Positions 1 to 11,694 of a DNA stretch of 64,000 bases are shown here, piece by piece. The notes under the pieces are model-generated. The model ran no database searches. It was given only the letters and a program-made list of their open reading frames with translations, and was not told where the DNA came from. This DNA comes from Boesenbergia rotunda. Its lineage: Eukaryota; Streptophyta; Magnoliopsida; Zingiberales; Zingiberaceae. The stretch covers positions 1-64,000 of the forward strand of contig JAGFNQ010001620.1 in NCBI GenBank assembly GCA_024364735.1, in the 5' to 3' direction. The position numbers and the translations under genes are program-made. Positions within the stretch are counted from its first letter, which is position 1; the number at the start of each line of letters is the position of its first letter.

Positions 1-100
1 GACCGATCAGGATGGGTCCAGACCGATCAGGCTCCGTCCTGATCGATCATAGAGAGGAACCTGCGATACTGGATCGTTCTCCAGAACGATCTGCACAGTG

Positions 101-325
101 ATCCTGATCGGTCACCAGACCGATCAGGAGTAGTTCAGCAAGGGAACTCAACCTCACTGTTTGCTCCCTGATCGGTCACCAGACCGATCAGGAGCCAATC
201 AGTGGGTGAAACGAATACTCCCTGATCTGTCACCAGACCGATCAGTCATCGCTGGATCGGTCACCGGACCGATCCACGAAGGAGCACCGTGCCAACTCCC
301 TGATCGGTCACCAGACCGATCCAGG
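101..325. repeat. Array of GATCGGTC/GACCGATC stem-loop repeats
   Basis: Five copies of an inverted repeat with arms TGATCGGTC and GACCGATCA around a 4-base ACCA loop occur at about 101, 168, 221, 252 and 299, with half-sites at 1 and 21. Each copy can fold into a hairpin. The short ORF across the array is a by-product of the repeats. Confidence 0.8.
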
Positions 326-344
326 GACTCCAACCACCTTAGCC

Positions 345-760
345 CTCTAAGCTAAGGGTTTTTCACCTAACCCTCCAAGTTGGGAATTTGCACCTAACCC
401 TCCAAGTTAGGACTTTTCACCTAGCCCTCCAAGTTAGGACTTTACACCTAGCCCTCCAAGCTAGGACTTTTCACCCAACTCTTCCGGATTAGGACTTTTC
501 CAAACCTAGCCCTCCAAGCTAGGACCTGACCCTTCAAGCCAGGATTTTTTCACCTACTTCTCCAAGATGGGAATTTGCACCTAACTCTCCAAGTTAGGAC
601 TTTTCACCTAGCCCTCCAAGCTAGGATTTTTCACCCACCTCTTTCGAATTAGGACTTTTCACTCACCTAGCCCTTCAAGCTAGGATTTTCAACACCTAAC
701 CCTCCAGGTTAGGATTTTCCAACACCTAGCACTCCAAGCTAGGATTTTCCATACCATGCC
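345..760. repeat. Tandem array of about 27-bp hairpin units (CTAGCCCTCCAAGCTAG)
   Basis: About 15 imperfect copies of a unit like CACCTAGCCCTCCAAGCTAG plus a T-rich spacer. Each unit has a small inverted repeat (CTAGC/GCTAG or CTAAC/GTTAG). The same unit occurs on the opposite strand at 9530-9665 just before the 3' LTR of B, which links H to the B-type elements. Confidence 0.8.
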
Positions 761-859
761 TGATCCCCGATCAGGACTTAATCATAATCAATAATCATCC
801 ACCTAAACTAAAATTGGTGTCAACGCCAAAACAACAATCAGGGCCAGACTGCATCAACA

Positions 860-1398
860 CAAGTCAGCTCAGGCGCATGTGTTAACACAGGCGCCCCCAT
901 CAGCCCAAGCACCCCAGTGAAGGGGATAAGCGCTGACCGAGCCTGCGGATTGGAATTCTCGCAGGAGAGGCCACGTGTCAGGCGCCCCTATAGCTGCTAT
1001 ATAAGGGAGTTCACCCCCAAGGCTTCAGAATAACTTCTTCCAACTGTTTTCTCCAATCGCTCTGCTCCAAAAAAGCCTCGTGCTCACGTCTCAAGCGCCA
1101 ATAACGACCCACGGCTCAGATTTCGTTACTTTTCCGTCGTCGGTATAAATTTTGTTAAAGTACCATACTCAATTCCATATTCTATTCTTGTACTTATTTG
1201 TGTGAATTATAGAATTGTCCAAAGTAAATGGTCAAGGACCGTGGGCCTTGGAGTAGGAGTCGATCTAGGCTCCGAACCAAGTAAAAGAAACTTAGCGTTG
1301 ATTTTGTTTTTCCGCTGCGTAATCGCTCTAACTTTTAATCCGAAATTCTTCGATCGATATTCACCCCCCCCCCTCTATCAATTTTCTCCGATCCAACA
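860..1398 (+). repeat. 5' LTR of A, truncated at its left end
   Basis: Matches the right part of the 3' LTR at 22680-23863, from the AAGTCAGCTCAGGCGC region to the terminal CCAACA. It includes the GGCGCC-rich block and the TATA region CTATATAAGG near 994. It lacks a short GGCGCC-containing segment present in the 3' LTR. The left half of the LTR is replaced by H. Confidence 0.85.
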
Positions 1399-1400
1399 AG

Positions 1401-1412
1401 TGGTATCAGAGC
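1401..1412 (+). promoter_or_regulatory. Primer binding site of A (initiator tRNA-Met type)
   Basis: TGGTATCAGAGC begins two bases after the LTR terminal CA. This is the standard plant copia primer site complementary to the 3' end of initiator tRNA-Met. Confidence 0.9.
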
Positions 1413-1629
1413 CGGTGACTCAAACATGGTCCAACCACCAGTTTGAAAGTTTTTTTCGGATTTACGAAATTTTTAATTTTTTTTTTCTCTTTCGAATATT
1501 TCTCGTTAATCGAGGTTGGTGCAACACCACTCGATTTCGTTTCTTTTCATTTCTATATTTTCTTCCCGCACTACTAATCCAAGACTTAGTCTTGGAACAA
1601 GTTTTTATTATTTTTTTCAGAAAATACAA

Positions 1630-3275
1630 ATGGTCATGCAAGAGGGATTCAGCACTGCCAGACCTCCTCTTTTCAGTGGAGAAGGTTTCTCCTACTGGAA
1701 AAGCAGGATGGAAGTCCACCTGAAAACTCAGGTGGACATGTGGATAATCATCCAATCTGGCCTGGAAATTCTCAAAAATACCGAAGGAGTGGCACAACAC
1801 TATACTGAATGGGACGCCTCGCTGAAGAAGAAGATCGAGGCTAATGCAAAGCCAACCCAGACTTTGCAATGCGGTTTGACCAAGGAGGAGCTGAACCGGG
1901 TGGGACCCTTCAACAGTGCCAAAGAACTTTGGAACAAGCTGATTGAGCTGTATGAAGGTACTTCCGACACCAGGATCAGCAAAAGATATCTGTTGCTGAA
2001 CAGACTCTATACGATCAAGATGAACGAAGGAGAATCAGCAGCACAGCTCCATACCAGAATCCAGGAGCTGATGAATGGGTTGCATACGATAGGTCACAAG
2101 GTCGAGAACCGTGACCTAATCAGGTATACACTAAACGCGTTCCCTAGGAACACGCTGTGGGCATCCATCGTAGATGCTTACAAGGTGTCCAAGGATCTTT
2201 CTAAAATAAATTAGATGAACTTTTCTCTGAATTAGAACTGCATGAACAAACTAACTCCACTTTGGTCAAGAAAAGTATTGCTTTCATTGCAGGAAAAGCC
2301 CCCAAGAAGAAGCCTCAACCAGTACCCGAGTCTGACTCAGACTCAGATTCAGAAGACAGTGAAGGGGATCGACCCAAGCTGGTTCGGCTAGCTCGAGACT
2401 ACTACAAGGAGCTAAAGTACCAAACAAACAAAAAGAAAGTAAGCCGAAGAAAGGAAGATCCATCAGAACCGTCAACAACGTCAAAGAGTAAACCCAACGT
2501 TACCTGCTACGAGTGCAATAAAATGAGACATTACAAGTCAGAGTGCCCCAATTTGAAGGAAACAAAGAAGGCGTGGAGGAAGAAGGCTCTCCAAGCCACT
2601 TGGGATGAATCCTCTTCCAAAGAAGAAGAAGAAGTCCCGCACGCAAACTTACTCGCCCTAACTGCTTTGGAAGACGTCGACACCAGATCAGAATCGGAAC
2701 CAGATGACGGAAAGCTTACAATTTCGGAGAACGGGCAAATCACGGTAAAAGGTTATTCTGAATATGAACTAGCTGAATTAATTTCTTATTTATCTCACAA
2801 CTTGGCGAAAGCCAAAATCCGAGTCGAGTCCCTCTGACAAGAAGTAAAACGCCTGAAAGAGGAAGCTGACTCGAGGTCCTTGATCGAGAAAATTCAAGAA
2901 GGAAACTCCACTCAAGTTCAAAAGCTTGAGAAAGAGAATTCCTCCTTGAAAACTCAAGTCAAGGAGCTCAGAGTGGCTTTAGAACGATTCACTTCGGATT
3001 CCAAGGGTCTTGACATGATCCTTGGAAAGCAGAAGTTTGTTCTTAACCGATCTGGATTAGGGTATCGAACCAAGTCTAGGCAACGTTCTTATTATGCTGT
3101 ATTGAACCAACCTAGAACCCAAGTCCAAGCATGGGTCCCCAAGCTCTGCTTGAACAAACAAGCTGGACCAAATCAGTATTGGATCCCCAAGGACAAGATT
3201 CACATCTTGCCTAACCATTATCGAGGCTATAGTCCAGGGGGAGCCAATATAAAAACCATATTCATAATTAGATAA
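1630..3275 (+). pseudogene. gag: Copia Gag of element A (broken)
   Basis: Gag packages element RNA into virus-like particles. The start is the ATG at 1630 (MVMQEGFSTARPPLF), the same start as the intact Gag of C. The N-terminal part has the YWKSRME and MWIIIQSG motifs of copia Gag. A CCHC zinc knuckle lies near 2503-2544 (CYECNKMRHYKSEC, with Arg where Gly is usual). A coiled-coil-like Lys/Glu-rich tail follows. Two defects are visible against C: a one-base loss near 2209, which ends the first frame at 2214, and an Arg-to-stop TGA at 2836-2838. The frame then continues to a stop at 3275, the position at which C's gag also stops. Not functional. Confidence 0.88.
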
Positions 3276-3966
3276 ATTTTTTTTAACTGCAATTTTTCTT
3301 TATTGCATGCTTGCCTGTTTATTTCCTTTTGCAAATCATCATGCTTAGACTTAGGACTAGTTAGACTAAGGATAAAATGATTTAGTTAAAATTTGAAAAC
3401 CTAATATTGGGAGGAGGTGAGATGATAGTACGTTAGGGAAGCCCCTCTAATAAGGTCAAGTATACTCTACTTGGTCTGTTTAGTCTGGTGGAATTAGCCG
3501 AAGCTACCGATCCAAGACCCAAACTAGTTAGACCAAAATCTTTCAAGAAGTAACTTGAAGATAAATTTTCAATAAAAGGCTTTGTCAAGGAAAGGGTTGA
3601 TAATCCAATAAGGCTACGACCAAAGAAGGCCTAGTGTCTCGCCAAGACCTGGAAGCCAATTATTGAAAATCAAATTCACTTTACTACTTGTTAAATTTGA
3701 ATCTAACACAAATTTCAATTAATCTTAGATTCAACATAATTTTTCAAAATAAACTTAAACTTTATAAAAAAATTTAAATTTTTTTAACCATGCTTTTCAA
3801 ATTAAAATCTTTATTAAGACCTGTCTCACAAAACCCATAAGGTTAATGTGCTTGATAACTCTAGATTGGGTGAGACAGACTAGGTTGTGAAAATCAATTT
3901 CAAGCTATCCCTAACTCTAAATTGGATCCAAATCAATAAATACTTTATGTGTAGAAAAATAAAGAT
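3276..3966 (+). other. Non-coding spacer between gag and pol of A
   Basis: About 690 bp without a usable frame. It is clearly homologous to C at about 15115-15711 on the other strand, for example GATGATAGTACGTTAGGGA at 3421 and the GGGTGAGACAG block near 3870. The spacer is therefore a family trait, not local decay. Two ends resemble splice sites, but nothing is proven. Confidence 0.75.
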
Positions 3967-5055
3967 TTGGACCAATGGATGTTGGATAGTAGATGCTCCA
4001 AACACATGACTGGAGACAAATTGAAATTCACCAAAATCAAGTTCAAGAACCTAGGCTCGGTAGCATTTGGCAACAATGCTACACTCAAAGTCATTGGGTC
4101 AGGTAACATTGAACTCAAATCCGATTTTGTGATTAAAAATGTACTCTTGGTTGAAAATTTCAAGTTCAATTTGCTTAGTATAAGTCTACTATGTGATACT
4201 GGCTATGTAGTTATATTTACCAACTCTGACTGCTTAATTAGAAACCTTCAAGACTCAGAAGTCATGCTTAAGGGTACTAGGAAAAATAATGTTTATACTA
4301 TCAATCTACCTTTAGTACCAAAATGCCTCTTAACTCAATTAGAAGAATCCAACCTCTAACATAGGAGATTAGGTCACACTAATGTTAGACTAATTTCTAA
4401 AATTACCCAACTTGGTCTAATTAAAGGAGTACCAAAAATTAAGAACTTTGAAAATACAATCCGTAACTCATGTAACCAAGGCAAACAAACCAAGTCTAAT
4501 CACAAGCCAATTCAATCCGACTTAACCCAAACCACACTTGAGCTCCTTCACCTTGACATATTTGATGGAGCCAAGTCACTAAGCGGGAACCAATACTGCT
4601 TAGTTATTATCGATGATTACTCTAGGTTTACCTGGGTTAGGTTCCTAAAAACTAAAGATGAAACCCTAAACCTATTTATTGACTTATGCAAAATAATCGA
4701 AAATCAAAATGATACCAAAATCAAAAGACTTAGGAGTGATCACAGGGGAGAGTTTGAGAATCAAATGTTTGAGGAATTATGCAAAATAAATGGATATATT
4801 CATGAATTTTCCTGTCCTAGAACCCCCTAACAAAATGGGATAATAGAAAGAAAAAATAGAACCCCTCAGGAAGCTGCTAGGACCATGCTCAATGAATTCA
4901 ACCTAACTAACCAATTTTGGGCAGAAGCAATAAGTATGGCTTGCTATATCCAAAATAGGGTCCTAATTAACAAAAGGCATAATAAAACACCTTATGAATT
5001 ATATTATCATAGACTGCCCAACCTACACTACCTAAGGGTCATTGGGTGCAAAGTC
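3967..5055 (+). pseudogene. pol: Copia protease and integrase of A, N-terminal pol (broken)
   Basis: The segment begins with the aspartic protease region WMLDSRCSKHMTGD, in which the catalytic triplet reads D-S-R and not D-S/T-G. A stop after ESNL at 4357-4359 precedes the integrase zinc-binding region (HRRLGHTN). The catalytic core follows: LDIF, DDYSRFTWV, the R-S-D-H-R-G-E-F block and PRTP-QNGIIER, with a stop inside that last block near 4828. The frame ends at the insertion point of B (C-K-V codons at 5050) and resumes at 19488. Without these stops it would be the N-terminal half of an ordinary copia pol. Confidence 0.87.
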
Positions 5056-6022
5056 TGTTGAGGTAATCTGTGGTCCGGAGTGACCAAGTGTTTTAATATT
5101 TGGGCAAAGGGTTTAAGTTAGGTTTCCCTTGTGTTCTCATATGTGTATATTGAGTGTGCAGGATGTACAGGTTACACATATGGATTTGACTGGACGGCCT
5201 CAGTACGGTGAAGGGTGGCATGGAGACAAGCTGGAGGCTTGTGTGCACCCGAGGGACCTTGGAGAGCAGGGACGATGAGATGATGGGCGCGGACTTCGAG
5301 GCATGCGTGAAGGATGGCATGGAGGCAAGCTGGAGGCTTGCGTGCATCCGAGGGACGGGAGCCGAAGATGAAGAGGGCGCGAAGGCAATAGTCAAGGCTG
5401 TGAAGGAGGAGTCAGTCGAGTCGTGAGGGTACGAGTGATGTGTGATTGTACTCAGGAAGTCCTAGGGGTCGAGTGCGGAGTGAATTGTACTTGGGGAGTG
5501 TAAACCTAGGACTAGTAAGGGACCAGTCGACTGCCCTGGGAGCAGTCGACTAGTAGCGGCTGGTGAGCTGGCAGAATTCGAACGTTGGAGTGTTAACGGT
5601 CGAATTCTGAGTGGGGCAGTCGACTGCCCTAGGAGTAGTCGACTGCCAGCGAGGGTTTTCAGCCCGAGTTCTATTTAAAGAGAACTTGATTTGGGCTGAG
5701 ATTCTTGACGAAACTCGTTTGGGTAAAGTGAGTTAGTAGTCGTTTGTGCTCAGAGGCTTGCTTGGTGCTGTGGCGAGGTTTCTCCACCCACAAGGAGCGA
5801 CAAGGACTAGCCAGAGGTTATCCGGGGATTGATCCGCTGACGGATTCTTGGATTAGCCACCCATCCGGGGTGGATACCAAGTAAATCAGGTTGTTAACAT
5901 TGCTTTCCATTATTCTTTTGCATATTATTGTTTCCACTGCGCAACTAACAACGTAGGTGAAGAGATTCAACGAAAAGGTGATATTCACCCCCCCCCCTCT
6001 AGCACGCCAAATTGATCCATCA
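5056..6022 (+). repeat. 5' LTR of B
   Basis: Starts TGTTGAGGTAATC and ends GATCCATCA directly before the primer site. It contains four CAGTCGACT-type palindromes at 5524-5552 and 5617-5652, upstream of a TATA-like CTATTTAAAG near 5672. A pyrimidine-rich CCCCCCCCCCTCTAGC block lies near its end. The 3' LTR pieces at 9783-10274 and 19012-19487 match it closely. Confidence 0.92.
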
Positions 6023-6024
6023 GT

Positions 6025-6036
6025 TGGTATCAGAGC
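6025..6036 (+). promoter_or_regulatory. Primer binding site of B
   Basis: TGGTATCAGAGC two bases after the LTR end: initiator tRNA-Met type, the same as in A, C, D, F and the element at 42882. Confidence 0.9.
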
Positions 6037-6094
6037 GAAGGACCGCTCGTGATTGGACTAACCGCCAAGAAGTGCAAAAGCTAGAGGGAAGAAC

Positions 6095-7626
6095 ATGGAA
6101 GACAAATTCGGGGACGACATCTACACTCCGCCGGCCTACGACCATGAAGATTTCGGGTATTGGAAGTCACGGATGGAGACGTGGTTCGGAATGGAGTGGG
6201 ACCTTCGGATTGCGCTTGAAGAGCCCTTCGAGATTCCAAAGGATAAGCACGGGAAGAGGCTTAGACCTAGATATTGGAATCAAGAACAAGAAAGTCAATC
6301 CAAGGCGAATAAAAAGGTAATTGACATATTGCTTAATACTTTGCCTACTAATGTTTTGAATGGTGTAGGAGCATATAAAAATGCACACGAATTATGGATC
6401 AAAGTACAAGAATTTCATAAAAATCCTACACGAGGTCAAGTAGTGGAAGAACCCGAGGAAGTAAACTCGATAGCCCAAGAGGAGGAAGAATTAAGTGAAA
6501 GATCATCAACCTCCTCAAGAGAAGAAGAGGAAGAGGTCTCCACCTCAAGGATTGAGGGGGAGGAGAGAGCTTGATCTATACCGGAACAAGAGGAAGCATC
6601 CACATCATCCAAGGTTGAAGAAGAAGTCAACCTAGCATCTACCTCCACCAAAGTTAAATCGAAAGAGCACATTACATGCTTTGGTTGCAACGAAAAGGGG
6701 CACTACAAGGACAAGTACCCGAAAGGTAAAATGGAGGTAAAATTTAAACCTATTTCAATTCAATTAAATTCTAACATGAGGTGTAGAAATGGAGAATCCC
6801 AAGAGAAGAAGAGGAGGATTCGATGTTTCACGTGTGGTGAGCTGGGGCACTACCACACCAAGTATCCAAAGAAGAAAGAGCTCAAGAAAATGGGACACTT
6901 GAGGAGATGGGAAAAAGAAGAAAGGAGGAAGCAAAGACCACAACAAGGAGGGACTACAAGGGTAAGGGAGGTAACTCCTGACCCTAGGTTAAAATGCAAT
7001 TCAATTTCAAGTTCCTCCTTGCATATTAAAAATAATGATCCATTCATGCATGCTAGAACTCATGAAAAATGCTTAATGGTGCATAATTTTGGATTTAGAT
7101 ACAATGATGGAACTAGGGTTAATAAGGTAGATCATAACCCTAAAAAAAGCATGCATCATAGTAAATCTAGGACCTTTGTACCTAAGGATCAAGGCACTAA
7201 TCCCAAGAAGGGGAGGAATGTGCCTAGAAAGGAGGTTAGGCCTAAGAATGTCCAAGGTGGACATATGGGTTCTAGGGTTAGAACTCTAAAAAGTGAAAAT
7301 CAAGCCTTAAGGGCAAGGCTTGATATAGAAAAGGCTCTAGAAAGATTCATGATTGGATCTAAGGGCTTAGACATGATGTTGGGTAGCTTAAACCCAACTA
7401 TGATAGATCGGGTTTGGGATACCGATCTAAGACCTCCAAGGCCAACAAACAGAAGTATGCTGGGAAAGTATACAATTATGGCAAGGAGGGAAAGTTCAAG
7501 GATGACAAGGGAGTGCCATCCAAAGGGAAAATGAGTGACTTAACCAAGGACAAGGTGTCCAAGGTTAAGAAGGTCCATTTTGTAGGCCAAGAAACACCGG
7601 GGGCACACCGGTGTGGTCTAGTATGA
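6095..7626 (+). pseudogene. gag: Gag of element B, two zinc knuckles (broken)
   Basis: The start ATG at 6095 begins MEDKFGDDIYTPPAYDHEDF. The conserved GYWKSRMETWF motif and an Asp/Glu-Ser-rich low-complexity segment follow. Two CCHC-like knuckles come next: CFGCNEKGHYKDKY at about 6680, whose last Cys is Tyr, and CFTCGELGHYHTKY at about 6826, also with Tyr. A TGA stop at 6572-6574 interrupts an otherwise continuous frame to 7534. The tail then continues in another frame to 7626 (KVSKVKKVHFVGQ), so there is a frameshift near 7415. D encodes the same protein. Both knuckles losing the same terminal Cys may be decay or a family trait. No pol follows. Confidence 0.82.
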
Positions 7627-9782
7627 GTTGAGTCACCTAGGGAGGTGGCTAAGGCTCAGAGCTCAAGGGGAAGCTCTAGAAGCGTTTGGGGTCCATGGTA
7701 AATGGATCTCAAGAGTTTTCTCCTAGGAAATTAGGTGAAATATGTCAAAAGTGATTAGAAGACTTGGGTAAGTCTTAACCCTTGGTTTTGGCACATTAAA
7801 AGGGAATTTAAGGAGAAAAAGATGAAAATAAGGTTATAATTGACAAAATTAGGTTTTAATGGGCAAATATCACATAATTCCATGATAGAAATGAATTGTG
7901 ATAAAGTACAGGAAGATACATTAAGGAAAAGCCGAAATTAGAACTTTTGGGTTGAGTTTAAATGATACACTTTAGAAAGAATAGAATTGAGTGCCAATCT
8001 TGAGATATGGAGTACATTTATTTGAAAACATATTTTTTTCAAGTAGATATAGGATCCACAAATCTCCCTACAAAATTTCAGATTTTTCGGAGATTTGTAG
8101 AATTATTTAGGGATTTCTGAAATTGGGCTGAAAAATTTGAAAGTCAGGTATCAGTTGACTGCCCCGGGGGCAGTCGACTGGTCTCAAGCCCAGAAGCTCT
8201 CTGTAAGTTTTCGCAGTCGACTGCCATTTAGGCAGTCGACTGATCCAGTAGGGTTAGAGGAAAATGGCTATTGGATGATAGGATATGATCCTAAAGTTAA
8301 ATCCTGGATTATACCCTTTAATTAAAGTCTTGCCTCATGATTTAATCGTGATTGTATAAAATGAGGCTATGTGGATATCATGGAATTTAAGGACTTTAAA
8401 TACAATGGATGATATTAAATGATAAATGCTTGATTGAAAAATTGATAAGTTTCTCATGTGTATCTAGGATTTAAAGATAAAGAGGGGGGAGACTTCATCA
8501 TATTGAGGATATGGATAAAGAAAAGAATTGAGGACAATTTCTTGTGTAAATTGATGATGGTTAGAATTGACAAACATAAGCAATCATAAATAGAGTTCAA
8601 GATTGATACAAAATGCCAAACTTTTTAGGAAATTAGATTGTATCAAAAGTCAAACACAATTGATATTTTCATGGAATTATATTTTTCTAGGATAGGGTAT
8701 ATCCTAGCAAGTATGCTTGCAAACCTTTAGAGTTTTTCCCGGTTTTTGTTGAGTTCGTGTTGGCACTAAGGGAAAGGTTGCTTGGGGCAATCCTTTAATG
8801 GTGTCCAAAGGGAGAAGAACTTGGTTGTTAGGTTGGGTAGAACCTAACTTGGTGTTAGGGTGTTAAGTTGGGTAGAACTTCACCTAAGAAAAATGAAAAT
8901 TGTGAGAAGACATAGGTTAAGAGGGAGGTTGTCTCCTTGGTTGCCTTAATTTTCATAAGAAATTTTTGAGTTTTGTGTCCAACTTGGGAACGGTGATAGA
9001 TACATGATGAAATGTATTTTTCCCAAGTAAGTATAGGTACCACAAAGTTCTCCACCAAATTTGAGAATTTTTGAAGATTTGTGGAGTTTCTGGCACATTT
9101 CTGAATGTTGCCTGAAAAACTGATATTTAGAGTATCAGTCGACTGCCCCTGTTGGCAGTCGATTGCCCAGGGCTGATTTGTGTATCAGCAGCTGGTTTGG
9201 TGTCCAAATGATAGGAAATAAGTGTATGGGGGTTTAATACACTGTGTTTAGAATCATTAGGGATTGAAAGAACCAATAATTGAGATATTATTGGGATCTT
9301 TTTAATGTATGGCAAAGGGGGAGAAGTTTGGGTTTAAGTTGGGAAACCAAACATACATTTGCTAGAAACCCTAGGTTTAGGGAGAGCTGAGTTTAAGGGG
9401 GAGCATGTTTGCTCCATTCTTGGTATAAGGGGAACCTTGGAAAGATTCTTAAAAAGCCTTTGTAAGTCCAATGTAGAGGGAGCTTGGAAGAAGCTTTAAA
9501 AAACCCGTTTTAGTAGAAAGTACTAACTTGGAGAGTTAGGTGTGTAAAAGTCCTAGCTTGGAGGGCTAGGTGTGGTAAATTCCTAACTTTGGAGAGTTAG
9601 GTGTGAAAAGTCCTAGCTTGGAGGGCTAGGTGTGAAAATTCCTAACTTGGAGGGTTAGGTGTGGGATGCCTTGGGATAGGATCCAGTTTTGCATATGCAT
9701 TCATTTAGCATTGTTTTTGCTATTGACTACTATCTTGCTTTCCCTAACTTAAACGTATTGCCAAACATCAAAAAGGGGAGAT
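7627..9782 (+). other. Long 3' non-coding region of B
   Basis: No credible ORF; runs of A+T-rich sequence. CAGTCGACTG palindromes lie at 8153-8180, 8216-8243 and 9137-9163. A hairpin array lies at 9530-9665. A polypurine tract (AAAAAGGGGAGATTA) ends at the 3' LTR. D has a shorter counterpart. Confidence 0.75.
9530..9665 (-). repeat. Hairpin-unit array before the 3' LTR of B
   Basis: Five to six copies of TCCTAGCTTGGAGGGCTAGG-type units, about 27 bp each. They are the reverse complement of the array at 345-760. Confidence 0.85.
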
Positions 9783-10274
9783 TATTGAGGCAATATGTGG
9801 TCCGGAGTGACCAAGTGTTTTGATGTTTGGGCAAAGGGTTTAAGTTAGGTTTCCCTTGTTTTCTCATATGTGTATATTGAGTGTGCAGGATGTACAGGTT
9901 ACACATATGGATTTGACTGGACGGCCTCAGTACGGTGAAGGGTGGCATGGAGACAAGCTGGAGGCTTGTGTGCACCCGAGGGACCTTGGAGAGCAGGGAC
10001 GATGAGATGATGGGCGCGGACTTCGAGGCATACGTGAAGGATGGCATGGAGGCAAGCTGGAGGCTTGCGTGCATCCGAGGGACGGGAGCCGAAGATGAAG
10101 AGGGCGCGAAGGCAATAGTCAAGGCTGTGAAGGAGGAGTCAGTCGAGTCGTGAGGGTACGAGTGATGTGTGATTGTACTCAGGAAGTCCTAGGGGTCGAG
10201 TGCGGAGTGAATTGTACTCGGGGAGTGTAAACCTAGGACTAGTAAGGGACCAGTCGATTGCCCTGGGAGTAGTC
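9783..10274 (+). repeat. 3' LTR of B, left part
   Basis: Nearly the same sequence as 5056-5550, beginning TATTGAGG (second base changed from TGTTGAGG). It is cut at 10274 by C. The five bases TAGTC at 10270-10274 are the C target duplication, with one difference from CAGTC at 19007-19011. Confidence 0.9.
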
Positions 10275-11694
10275 TGTTGGATCGAGAAAACCGATAGAGG
10301 GGGGGTGAATATCGAAAATCGTTCGGATTTATAGAAAAAGCAGTTACGCAGCGGAATAAAACAATCAAACGCAAACACAGTAGTTTTACTTGGTTCGGAG
10401 CCTAAGTCGACTCCTACTCCAAGGCCCACGGTCGTTGACCGTTTACTTTGGGCAATTCTATATGAGGCGCAATGAAAGTTTACAAATATTGATTTACAAA
10501 TACAGTATAGTAAACTTAACAAAAAGAAAGCTCTTCTTTTTACCGACGTCCGATGAATGTTGACTTTTCCGGAGCAGCGGGACGTCGTCGGCTCGAGTTT
10601 GGAGGTTTCCGAAGCGAGGCGCGAGAGCGGAAGAGCGTAGAAGCGTTGATTGGAAGTGTTGTTTGAAGCTTGGGGTCGAGGGCCCTTTATATAGGGCTTG
10701 GGGGCGCCCGGGACGTCCGGGGCACCCCTCCCCCCACGTGGCGTTTGATCCGCAACTTGCTCGGTCAGCATCTGATCCCTTTACCTTCGGGATCAGGTTT
10801 GACCGGGGCGCCGGGAGCGCTCGGGGCGCCCGGATTGACCGGGTCAAACTTCTATCTTCTGGCATCGCGAGGGTATGCTTCGGTAGCTGGCCCTGGGGGC
10901 GCCCGCAACGCAGGGGGCGCCCGAGAGCAGCGAGGGCGCCCGGGAGCACGGGGTCGCCCGGGAGTTGAATTGTCGAAGCTGTCTTTGCTTTGTTGTGTTT
11001 TGTGTTTACCTTGGGGGCGCCCGGGACACTTCGGGCGCCCTGGTCAGCTATTGCCTCATTCTTTTGAGGCTCTCTGAGCTGCAGACACTCGTTCCTTCGG
11101 TCCTGCATCCAGGGTTAGTCCAAAACATAATAAAATATTAAATTATTATTTTATACAGCCTTAGCTGTCTTGGTTCTGACTTTGGTCTCCAAAATGGAGC
11201 CCTAGGTCGAACCGACGCCTACTGTTCCCTCGACGGGGAACGCGTCCTCACCTACTCCTCTCGGGAGATTGTACCTGATGCCAACCGCTCCTTTGGTTGG
11301 ACTTTTGCCTGACGGTCCTTTGCCAGGTCTTGGATGCCGAGCTGTCCTTCGCCCGTTGTCTAGCAGTCCTTCGTTAGGGCTTTTTAGTCCCTGGCATTCC
11401 TTCGCCAGTGCCTAGTATTCCTTCACTAGGGCTTTTTGCTCTGGCATTCCTTTGCCAGTGCCTAGTATTCCTTCACTAGGGCTTTTTGCTCTGGCATTCC
11501 TTCGCCAGTGCCTAGTATTCCTTCACTAGGGCTTTTTGCTCTGGCATTCCTTCGCCAGTGCCTAGCAGTCCTTCGCTAGGACTTTTTAGCCTGCACACTA
11601 GAGTCACTTGTTAGACAACAAGTAAGACTTAACTTTTGAACCATGTTGCCATAATCAAAACATAGGTTTGACTGTGGTGCTTTCTGCACCAACA
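10275..11694 (-). repeat. 3' LTR of C
   Basis: Plus-strand ends are TGTTGGATCG and CACCAACA. It carries several GGGGGCGCCCGGGAC-type GC palindromes (10697-11040), a minus-strand TATA box at 10686-10694 and a 50-bp tandem repeat. Compared with 17602-19006 it differs by scattered substitutions and by about 16 bp next to the TATA box. Confidence 0.92.
11385..11590. repeat. 50-bp tandem repeat inside the C LTR
   Basis: Four copies of a unit containing CTGGCATTCCTTCGCCAG and CCTAGTATTCCTTCACTAGG, repeated at 11411, 11461 and 11511. The unit is itself made of two short inverted repeats. The other LTR has the same array at about 18705-18895. Confidence 0.88.

Larger units (their letters stand above)
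1..859 (-). mobile_element. Partial LTR of retrotransposon H, nested in the 5' LTR of A
   Basis: Read on the minus strand, this block starts TGTTGATGCAGTCTGG at 859 and resembles the layout of the B and D LTR starts (TGTTGAGG..., TGTTGGAGC...). Sequence homologous to the 3' LTR of A resumes at about 860. The left end lies outside the window, so length and target duplication cannot be checked. It contains two repeat arrays but no coding sequence. It could also be a non-LTR-derived repeat block. Confidence 0.5.

Noticed and set aside
1..760. CRISPR-like regular repeats
   Set aside because: Eukaryotic context, repeats are contiguous or irregular hairpin units without unique spacers, and no cas genes are near.
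10139..11108. ORFs of 200-210 codons across the C LTR (also 17553-18421)
   Set aside because: They run over GC palindromes and tandem repeats inside LTRs, lie in several frames at once and have no domain; they are repeat by-products.
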